16,383 nt of DNA from JADFOB01 sp964651325. Lineage in GTDB: Bacteria > Planctomycetota > Phycisphaerae > UBA1845. The stretch covers positions 1 through 16,383 of the forward strand of contig CAZYXP010000068.1 of the NCBI GenBank assembly GCA_964651325.1, read 5' to 3'. A program made the position numbers and the translations under genes. Position 1 is the stretch's first letter, and each line of letters starts with the position of its first letter. Below the pieces are notes generated by a model. It did no database searches. It saw only the letters and a list, made by a program, of their open reading frames with translations, and had not been told where the DNA came from. Of this stretch, positions 1 through 8,900 are shown piece after piece.

Positions 1-1
1 A

Positions 2-2758
2 GCCCAGGTGCGGCCGAGCGAAGTGCGACGAGAGTCGACGCTCCCCGAGATGGTCGTGGCTTTATCGGAAACGGTGCCGCTGACACCAACAACCCATCAG
101 ATAGACGATCAGTTCGTCGCCCGGGCCGTTTCCCAACCATCTTCGCTCCCTGCGCCAACGACCGAGGCCACCAAGCTTACGGCCGCGCCCGCCCCGATGG
201 CGGCCATCGCACCCCACCAACTCTCCGCCCCTCCCCGCGAATTCAAGCCCAAATCGGATCGCGAGGTACATTCATCAGAATCGATGGCATCCTTGGTTGC
301 GTCGGCGCGGCCGATGGCGAGTCCGCGTAGAGAAAATGGCAGCCCAGAGCCTACCGTTGCCGTATTGCCGCCTCTATCGAATGGCTCGGTGATCGCCGAA
401 ATGCCTGAAGGACGTCAAGCACCGGCCGTCGAGCATGGCGATGCCCAAGCGCCGACTGCAGTGGCGCAGCCGAGCGGCCGCCCCGCTTTCTCGGCATTGA
501 CAGCCGAACCCACCTTGCGCGAAGAAGTCAGGTTGGACATAGATCGCGCATCAGTGCCCTTTGCGTCTGGATCGATGGCAGCCCTGAGCGAATCCGTCAC
601 CGAGACACGGCCCGTGCGTTCTGAAATTCCTTTGCCGTCATATAAGACGTTCGCGGACAGCGCAGCCAGGGCCTCGCTGGGCGTTGCGACCGAGAGGATG
701 GAAGAGCGCAACGCACCACAGGTGGCCGAGTCGAGCGACACAACCACGACAACATTCTCGGCGTCAACACCCGCCAGATTGGCGCAAACAGCCGTCAACG
801 CAGCCGTCGTAGCCGAGGATGCGCAAAACCGCCCCGTATTGCGATTGCCAGCAACGGCTTGGGCTGAAGTGATCCAAGGCGGCTCGCTTGCCCTTGGGAA
901 TGAGGCGATTGAAGCAGCGCCAGCTGCCCACATGGCGCCGATCGGCTTGCCCGATATGTCGCTACCGGCGATACCAACGCTTGACGCATCGTTGAGCGAC
1001 AGCTTTCTGCCCTCATCCGAACCTCCGGACGCGACGCCTTACGGACAGCGAGCCGGGCCGCACCGCAAGACGATGGTGCGTGAAAAAGGGGGCGACGCCG
1101 GAACCGAGCGTGGCGTCGCCATGGCACTCAAATGGCTGGCGGAACACCAGAGCCCCGATGGCCGTTGGGATGGCAATGGCTTTGATGATGCTTGCGGCGA
1201 ATGCGGGGGGCAGACCAGCAGCGTCGTAGATGTCGGGATTACCGGGCTTTCCCTGCTGTGCTTTCTCGGCGCGGATCATACCCACGATTCACCCGGGCCT
1301 TATCAGGAAACGGTGCGGCGCGGCATCGCGTTCTTACTCCGTAATCAACGGCCTAGCGGCGACCTGAGAAACAAGGAAACCATGTACAGCCATGGGATGG
1401 CCACGATCGCCCTGGCCGAATCGCTGAGCATGACCGGCGACGAAGATTTGCGAGATCCGGTCGAGCGGGCGGTGGCGTTTATTGAATTGGCGCGAAACCG
1501 GCCACAGGGCGGGTGGCGTTACGATCCCGGGCAGGCCGGTGATACGTCCGTGTTGGGTTGGCAAGTTATGGCGCTAAAGAGCGCGCGCGTTGCCGGGGTC
1601 GATATTCCGTGGGCGGCAACGCAAGCGGCTCGCGTGTGGCTAGACCGGGTCAGCACACCCAAGCGTGGCGGGCTTTATGCGTACCGTCCGGGAGAACCCT
1701 ATACCCCGAGCATGACGGCGGAAGGAATGTTCACACAGTTCCTGCTGGGCCGATCCGCAGCCGAACCGCGCATGGCTCAATCCCGTTCGCTGCTGCTGGA
1801 GAACCTTCCAAACTTCTCGGCAGCCCCCAACACGTACTACTGGTATTACGGCACGCTGGCCATGTTCATGTACGGCGGCCAGCCGTGGGATTCTTGGAAC
1901 GAGGCGTTGAAAGCGCAGCTCTTGCCCCGCCAACACCAAACAGGCTCGGCAGCGGGAAGCTGGGATCCGGCGGATAAATGGTCCAAAATCGGCGGACGCG
2001 TCTATCAAACCGCACTGTGCACGCTCATGCTCGAGGTGTATTACAGATATGCTCCCAGTTTCGCGTCGGGGGTGTCTCAAGACGCGATTGGCAAGATTGA
2101 GGGGCTGGTGACTAGCGGCGAGACTCGGATGCCATTGGCCGATGCATCGATTCGGTTGGATGTGGCCGATCGCGATGCGTTGCGGGCAATCTCGAATGGT
2201 CAGGGGCGGTATGAACTCTTTCCGCCGGATCTACCCACGTTTTTTGCCGTGTCGGCCACGCGCGAAGGCTATCAGCCGCAATCCGTCAACGTGGCCAGCG
2301 CTCTGGTGGCCGGAACCACGTTGAAGCTCGATTTCTCTCTGGAGCCGGTGAGCGACGCGGCGATTGCGTTGGAGGCAGACCCGGTCGTGCATCATCTCGG
2401 AGATGATCGGTTCGACGGGAAAATCAACAGCCGGTTTCAGCGAGGCGCCGAAGGGGCGATCTTCCTTGCGAACTTTGAGATTGCGGGCGGGCAGCTTGTT
2501 CAGGGTTTCAAAACCGCTGAGTTGACCTTTCTTGTCAAAGGCGTGCAGCGGGCCCATCTCCTGTTCCTCAATGGATCGGAACTAGAAACACGGTTGTCCG
2601 GGTCGCCGCGTGATGGAAGTTTTGCCCGCTTTACCACGCCGTTTGACATCGGCTTGCTGAAGCCAGGCCGGAATCGATTCCGAATTCACGCGACCAGCGT
2701 CGGTGGCGACGTGGATGATTTTGAGTTCGTCAACGTGAGCATACATTTGCTGCATTAG
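2..2758 (+). CDS. Prenyltransferase/squalene-cyclase-repeat protein with regulatory-like and beta-sandwich C-terminal domains (5' partial)
   Basis: The frame is open to the left edge, so the true start is probably upstream; the first in-window start is GTG at 8. Counting from that GTG (916 residues), positions 1-350 are low-complexity, rich in Pro, Ala, Ser, Thr and Glu, and look like a disordered leader. Positions 366-682 are an alpha/alpha repeat domain of the prenyltransferase/squalene-oxidase-repeat type: QSPDGRW at 381-387 fits the QxxxGxW (QW) motif, QGGW lies at 500-503, and GDTSVLGWQ at 511-519 sits where cyclases carry DxDDTA. The full catalytic Asp cluster is absent, so a structural or binding role is likelier than terpene cyclisation. 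Positions 698-778 resemble a carboxypeptidase-regulatory-like beta domain (GQGRYEL, then TREGYQP). Positions 785-916 are a predicted beta sandwich ending in LKPGRNRFRIHA. Export is suspected from the architecture but cannot be shown without the N-terminus. The gene converges on the giant protease gene. Substrate and role are unknown. Confidence 0.82.
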   Translation, partial: AQVRPSEVRRESTLPEMVVALSETVPLTPTTHQIDDQFVARAVSQPSSLPAPTTEATKLTAAPAPMAAIAPHQLSAPPREFKPKSDREVHSSESMASLVASARPMASPRRENGSPEPTVAVLPPLSNGSVIAEMPEGRQAPAVEHGDAQAPTAVAQPSGRPAFSALTAEPTLREEVRLDIDRASVPFASGSMAALSESVTETRPVRSEIPLPSYKTFADSAARASLGVATERMEERNAPQVAESSDTTTTTFSASTPARLAQTAVNAAVVAEDAQNRPVLRLPATAWAEVIQGGSLALGNEAIEAAPAAHMAPIGLPDMSLPAIPTLDASLSDSFLPSSEPPDATPYGQRAGPHRKTMVREKGGDAGTERGVAMALKWLAEHQSPDGRWDGNGFDDACGECGGQTSSVVDVGITGLSLLCFLGADHTHDSPGPYQETVRRGIAFLLRNQRPSGDLRNKETMYSHGMATIALAESLSMTGDEDLRDPVERAVAFIELARNRPQGGWRYDPGQAGDTSVLGWQVMALKSARVAGVDIPWAATQAARVWLDRVSTPKRGGLYAYRPGEPYTPSMTAEGMFTQFLLGRSAAEPRMAQSRSLLLENLPNFSAAPNTYYWYYGTLAMFMYGGQPWDSWNEALKAQLLPRQHQTGSAAGSWDPADKWSKIGGRVYQTALCTLMLEVYYRYAPSFASGVSQDAIGKIEGLVTSGETRMPLADASIRLDVADRDALRAISNGQGRYELFPPDLPTFFAVSATREGYQPQSVNVASALVAGTTLKLDFSLEPVSDAAIALEADPVVHHLGDDRFDGKINSRFQRGAEGAIFLANFEIAGGQLVQGFKTAELTFLVKGVQRAHLLFLNGSELETRLSGSPRDGSFARFTTPFDIGLLKPGRNRFRIHATSVGGDVDDFEFVNVSIHLLH

Positions 2759-2805
2759 GCGCGTCGCCTGGGTATCCGACTGGAGAGGTGTTTTCCGGCG
2801 CAGCG

Positions 2806-2905
2806 NNNNNNNNNNNNNNNNNNNNNNNNNNNNNNNNNNNNNNNNNNNNNNNNNNNNNNNNNNNNNNNNNNNNNNNNNNNNNNNNNNNNNNNNNNNNNNN
2901 NNNNN
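2806..2905. other. Assembly gap of 100 N
   Basis: Exactly 100 N, the usual placeholder for a scaffold gap of unknown length. It lies in the convergent intergenic space, so no gene is visibly interrupted. The real distance between the two convergent genes, and any terminator there, are unknown. In-frame translations running through it are meaningless. Confidence 0.98.
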
Positions 2906-2936
2906 GGCTGAGGGGCGTGACTTCATCGACCGGGTG

Positions 2937-2981
2937 TCGCAACCGCTACATCGCAACCGCCACATCGCGACCGCTACATCG
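2937..2981. repeat. 14-bp tandem repeat, three copies plus a remnant
   Basis: TCGCAACCGCTACA at 2937-2950 is followed directly by TCGCAACCGCCACA (2951-2964) and TCGCGACCGCTACA (2965-2978). A degenerate remnant starting TCGAA runs on to about 2990. The copies differ by one or two bases. The array lies between the N gap and the stop codon of the giant protease gene, so repeat content may have contributed to the assembly break. No function can be assigned. Confidence 0.85.
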
Positions 2982-2995
2982 AATGTGACACCGCG

Positions 2996-5900
2996 CTAGC
3001 CGCCCAGACTACCCGGCACGCTCGGAGGATCGCGTGGATCAGCGAATACGTTGAAGCACGCCAAAAACGTCTCGATGTCTTTGCCGTTGACGGCGCCGTC
3101 TCCGTTCAGATCGAGATTGGGACACAAGACACCATCCCCGGGCGGAATCTGAATGCAGTCCGCCAAGATTTGCCGATCCGCCGCGTCAACGTGATCGTCG
3201 CCGTTGAAATCGCAAAGATCGATCTCGCACACGTCGGGAATCCCATTGTGATTGACATCCCGCGTCCGGCCGGAAAGAACCTCGCACGGGTCCGGTAGTC
3301 CGTTCAGGTCGCAGTCGGGGTCGCAACTGTCTGGTACGGCATTTTCATTGCAATCGGCTAGCAAACCGGCGAGCGCTTCGCATGCGTCGGTCAGCCCGTT
3401 GGCATCGCAGTCCACCTCGAACGGTGTTTCCAACGCGCCCATATCCATCCGGCAATGCTGCACGCGCTGATCGCCCGCCACATCGAATCGGGGGATCCCC
3501 GCGGGTTGCACCGCGATGTCGGCGGCGTTGACGCACGGCGACGCCGATTTAAGCCGATAGTCCACAATTGAATATGCCGTTTGGGCCTGTGCGAGCCCCC
3601 AGCCCTCGCCCCAGATGGTCACGGTGGTTTCCGTATTCGCAACGATGGGGAACTCCAGCGCAACCGAGTGGTCCACGTCGGTGTTGACGTAGGTTCCGGC
3701 CAGCGTTCCGGGAATCCATTGCGCGGCGGAGTCGGTCAGGAAATACTGCCCGGGACGGGCGGTGGGGATCGGATCGGCGGTCCAAGACCCCGTTTCGAGA
3801 AGACGGAAGAGCGGATCTTCGTCAATGTTGCCGACGCCAACGTGTCCGCCACCTATGTCGCTGAATCGAATCGCCCCGAAGCCCGAAACACTGCCCGGCT
3901 CGTTGGCATAGACGAGCGAGTCACGGATGTCAAACGTGCTGCCTGGTTCTGCGAACACGGCCGCCCCCAAGCTGGCATCGTTTCGGGCGATCGTACAACC
4001 AAGCACCGTGGGGTGGCTGTCGGTAAGGGCGTGAATGGCGGGACCATTGAGGGCGTCGTTGCCGACAATCAGACAATCCTGAATAAGCGGATCGCTGCCT
4101 AGTCGACATTGGATGGCATTGGTGGTATTGCCGGAGAACCGGCATCGACGAATCAGCGGGCTGCTGGCCACGCAACGAATGCCAGCCCCGCCGCTGATGC
4201 GGAAGTTTCGCGTCACCGTGCAGTCTTCGATGACGGGGTTGCTTCCGTTTTCGCACTTGAAAGCGCCTACGCGCGCGTCGATGATCGTGAAGCCCTCGAT
4301 CCTTGTTCCGCGCGTCTCACCATGGATCAACAAGAACGCGCTGCCGACGCCGCCGCAATCGATCAAGCAGTCGCCGGGGCCATCGGCGCTGCGGACCCGA
4401 ACCGCGCGCGTGCCCAAGGTCAGGCCGTTATTGAACACGATGTCCCGATTGCCCTGACCCGTGTAGGTTCCGTCTGCAACGATGATTTCGATCACGCGAT
4501 CGTCGCCGAGGCCGGCGCTATCTATGGCATCTTGAATCCGGCAGAACGGGTCGGTCGGCGTGCCGGAGCCTCCGGAAACAGGATCGCAGCCGGCGGCGTC
4601 CACGTGGATGGCCTCATGCGGCTCGCACTCGTCGGGTACGGCGTTGGCGTTCAGATCTACACTGAATCCAACGTGAATGTCGCAGAGATCCGGCGCGCCG
4701 TTTCCGTTGCAGTCTTCCGTGCCGCCGGGTTCACATTCGTCTGGAATCCCGCTAAGGTTGCAGTCATCGCTTGTTCCGGACAGCAGGTCGCACACGTCCC
4801 AGACACCGTTGGCATTGCAGTCGGGCGGCACCTCGGCGTCACATTCGTCGGGTGTGCTGTTGTGGTTGCAGTCGTTGCTGGTGCCGTCGACGATGTCGCA
4901 CTTGTCCGGTACGCCGTTATCGTTGCAATCCCTTGCGCCGCTGAAAACCAAGTCACAGAGATCCCATACTCCGTTCCCGTTGCAGTCCGGATGATCGCCT
5001 TCGCAATCGTCGGGAATGTTGTTTTGGTTGCAATCCGTGCTGAAGTCATCGACGATGTCACACAGGTCTAGGGTGCCATTGACGTTGCAGTCTAGCGGCT
5101 CGCCGGGGCGTCCAAACGCAAGGAACATTGTGCCGACTTCCGGTTGCTCCTCGCGCAGCATGCCCGGGGCGCCAAACCCCATATCGTCGGCGCCGTCACC
5201 ATTGATGTCGCCGAGCCCCCCCACCGCAAACCCGAGCCGGCCGTCCGCCTGATGCCCGCGAACGACAAAGCCGAAGCGATCCTCCGGCTCGACGGATTCG
5301 ATAAGGTCAGACAATTCGACGGCGGCGGGCCATGGATTGGCGTGGCCGAACACGGTGTATGCCTCTCCTACCATGCCAGAACCATCCACATCGACGCCGT
5401 ACGCGCCGATCACGATATCGTCGATCCCATCCGCGTTGACATCACCGGCCGAGCCACAATGGAATCCCGAGAAGTCGCCGGCTTGAATGCCGTTGAACGT
5501 CACGCCGCCCGAACCGTTGCCGCCGTTCTCCGGGAGCAGCGTGGATAACTCGACAACCGCCGGCCACGGATCTCCATGGCCGAAAACCAGGTAGGTTTCG
5601 CCGGCGGTTGCGCGGCCGCCCGGATCGGCCCACACGGCACCATTGAGAAAATCGGCGAAGCCATCCCCGTTGACATCGCCGGCGCCTGTCACGTGATGGC
5701 CGGATAGATCGAGCAGATCGATCCCGTTGAAGGTGACGCCGTTTTGTCCGTCGAGATCGGCCAATTCTATCGCCCCGCCCTGACCAATCTCGGCCCGGCC
5801 GAAGATCAAGTACGTCTGCCCCGCAAGGGCCATATCGTTGGGGCTTGCCGCAAACGAGCCGATCAGCATGTCGGCAAGACCATCCCCGTTGACGTCGCCC

Positions 5901-8900
5901 GCGCCGGCCACGCTGAAGCCCGCGAGATCCGAAGCGTTTACGCCGTTGAGCACAAATCCCGGGCCACCCTCACCGCCGTTTTCTGGCAACAGCGTGGCGA
6001 GGTCGAACACCGTAGATTGAGGCAGCCCGCTGCCGAAGACGACGTAGATTCTTCCGGCAAAGGTTTGCTCACCCACGGTGGCGGTGTGCGCGCTGATGAT
6101 CAGGTCGTCCAGACCATCGCCGTTAACATCACCGGCGAAATCGACGCTCAGCCCGGTGAGATCGCCTTCAAATGCGCCGCGTAGCGTGAAGCCGTTGGTG
6201 CCGTCGAGGTCATCCGGGGTGATCGTGCCCAAGGCGTCGATCGGCGCGCCACCGAACAGCAAATAGACCTCGCCCGCATCGATGAGATCGTTGGGATTCG
6301 CGCCCCACGCGCCCACCAATAGATCGTCCACCCCGTCCCCATTGAAATCGCCCCCGCCGGCCACCCCCACTCCGAGCGAATCGCCCGTCGAATCACCGTC
6401 AATGGTAAGAACCTGCGCCGGGCTGCCCGCGGTGAACCCGCCGAGATCGATCGTCTCCGGCCACGGGTTGAGATGTCCGAAGATCACATGAGCCTGGCCG
6501 GCCGACGGTTGATTGGCTGGTGCGGCGTTTTGGGAAGCCACCACGAAATCATCGATCCCGTCATGATTCAAATCTCCGGCCGACGACAGGCTCGCGCCGG
6601 TGTTGGCTTCACCCTGGAAGCCCAACACAGGAAATCCACGCACTCCGGCAAGCCCAGCAGGATCAATGACGAGCGGGAAAAAATCGGGGCATTCATCCGG
6701 CAAACCGTTCTGATCGCAGTCTGTGCTGAATCCGCTGGCAAGATCACACTCGTCCAGCGCGCCATTGTCATTGCAGTCGAAACCGTCCCCTGCTTGCATA
6801 TCGCAGGCATCCCAGACGTCATTGGCGTTGCAATCGAGCGACGTGTCCTGACATTCGTCCGGAAGGCCGTTTGCGTCGCAATCCTTGCTTGTATGCGAGG
6901 CGATGTCGCAACTGTCTAATACAAGGTTCTCGTTGCAGTCAGAGTCGTCGCCTGTCGCAAGGTCGCAGAGATCGCCCACGCCATTGCCGTTGCAGTCTTC
7001 GCATTCGTCCGGAACGCCCCCACCATCGCAATCCTCGCTCGCGCCGCTCATGATGTCGCACTCATCGGCGAAGCCGTTTTCGTTGCAATCCGCTTCACAC
7101 TCGTCGGGCACGCCGTTGAAGTTGCAGTCTTCACTGTGGGCCGCAGTGATATCGCAGGAATCGGGAATGGTGTTTTGATTGCAATCTTGCGCCACGCCGT
7201 CGGCCAGATCGCAGCTATCGGCGTGGCTGTTGTTGTTGCAATCGGCCTCGCATTCGTCCGGAAAGCCGTTGCCCGTACAGTCCTCGCTCGTTCCCGACGC
7301 GATGTCCTCGTCGTCGGAGATGCCATTGTTGTTGCAGTCGGCGATGATCAGAACCGAGACGCATTGCAGGTCAACCGGAATCATCGGCTCGGTGTCGCAG
7401 TTGCTGACAAAGGAGCTGTCGGGGCTAAGATCGTGGTTGCTATCCGTGGCATCGGGACAGATCGTGAACAGGCCCGCGGCGTCTTCGGACGCGGTGAGAA
7501 CGAGGGTGCCCACATAGGATGTCTGCCCCAGATCTTCGACACAATCTTCGCCGAAGAACACGAGCCCGCCCCACTGGTAGAGCGCCGGATCGGTGTTGAA
7601 CACGGCAACGATGGTGTCAATATCGAAAAAGATGAAATCCTCGCGGCTCTGATCAATGAACGCGCCCGCCGATGGATTGGGATCGGTCTTGGGGAAGAGC
7701 GTACCCCGTGGGCCGCTTGTGTACCCGTCGCCATCGACGGCCACATTGTACAGCCGGACGCTTTCGGGCTCCCATCCTTCTACAAATAGCTCCAGCGTCA
7801 CGGTAGAGGCATTGTAGGCCATGACCTGGTCGGTTGGCCCGTCGGGCAGCAAGACTCCATCGACCGCAACCGCCCGGATGGAGTAGGTCACCGCGCAGCC
7901 GGAAATCACATTACCCTGGCAGAACCCATCCACACAGGCGTCGTTGGTCGTGCAGGCCACGCCGTCGTTGCAGGGCCCGTCAACGATGGAGGATGCGCAC
8001 ACCTCGTCAGCGCACCATTCCATGGTGCAGGGGTTGTCATCGTCGCAATCGGCGTCGCCCAAACATTGTACGCAACGTTGACCTGCCTCTACGCAAATAA
8101 GCCCGGGGCACGCCGCCGGCCCCAAAACGCACACGCCGTTGGAGCAGATTTCCAAGCCCGTGCAAAACAACCCGTCGGAGCAATCCGCGTTGAATTTGCA
8201 GGCTTCGCATTCGTCGGGCGTCCCATTGGAGTTGACGTCCATGCTCGTGCCGCTTGCAAGATCGCATTCATCGAGTGCGCCGTTGGCGTTGCAGTCCAGA
8301 TCCTCGTGGCCGTCTAGCTCACAACTATCAGGCATGAAATTGGCGTTGCAATCCTCTTCGATTCCATCAGCCACGTCGCATGCGTCCCAGATACCGTTGG
8401 CGTTGCAATCAGCGCTGGTGTCCTGACATTCGTCCGGTGAGCCGTCCGCATCGCAATCGTCGGCAACACCGTCTGCGACTTCACAGGCGTCCGAGGCGCC
8501 GTTGCCGTTGCAATCGCCAAGGAAGGGAGATTCCAACGCGCCCATATCGACGCGGCATTGGCGGACCCGTGGCGATCCTGCCACATCCGTGGCGTCGTCG
8601 GCGATCATAGCGTTCGGATCACCGGCATTGACAGCCGGCGACCCGGAGCCCAAGGCGAATGGCCCAACGGCCGACGCCTCGAACAGCGGATCGGATTCCA
8701 GGTTGCCCGGGCCCCATTGCACCATGCCGTTGCTGTCGGTCGCAACGCCGGCGAGTCCGCCTTGCACCAAACTATGCCGGACTTGCAGCAACGAATTGGT
8801 ATCAACGACAATCTCGGCCGATCCGTTTTCGGTGCTGTTGTTCCACAGGATGCAACTGTTAAGCACCGGCGCGCTGGCAAACGCTAGCTTTACGGCGCCG

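Noticed and set aside
415..933. Minus-strand open frames over the first gene
   Set aside because: They run antisense to the low-complexity leader. Composition follows from codon bias of the sense gene, and there is no start signal.
1103..2053. Functional terpene or hopanoid cyclase
   Set aside because: QW-type motifs are present, but the DxDD catalytic cluster is not. The domain sits in a multi-domain protein unlike true squalene-hopene cyclases.
2582..2988. Open frames spanning the N run
   Set aside because: They are artefacts of translating N as sense codons.
4109..5071. Long plus-strand open frame (320 codons) and several others opposite the giant protease gene
   Set aside because: They lie antisense to a gene with clear domain structure. 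Their Val/Ala/Ile-rich repetitive translation mirrors the DCN repeats and FG-GAP repeats. No motif or ribosome binding site supports them.
6689..7339. CRISPR-like appearance: GTTGCARTC recurring about every 35-60 bp
   Set aside because: The repeats are in frame, degenerate at codon third positions, and encode the Asp-Cys-Asn motif. Spacers are not of constant length and there are no cas genes.
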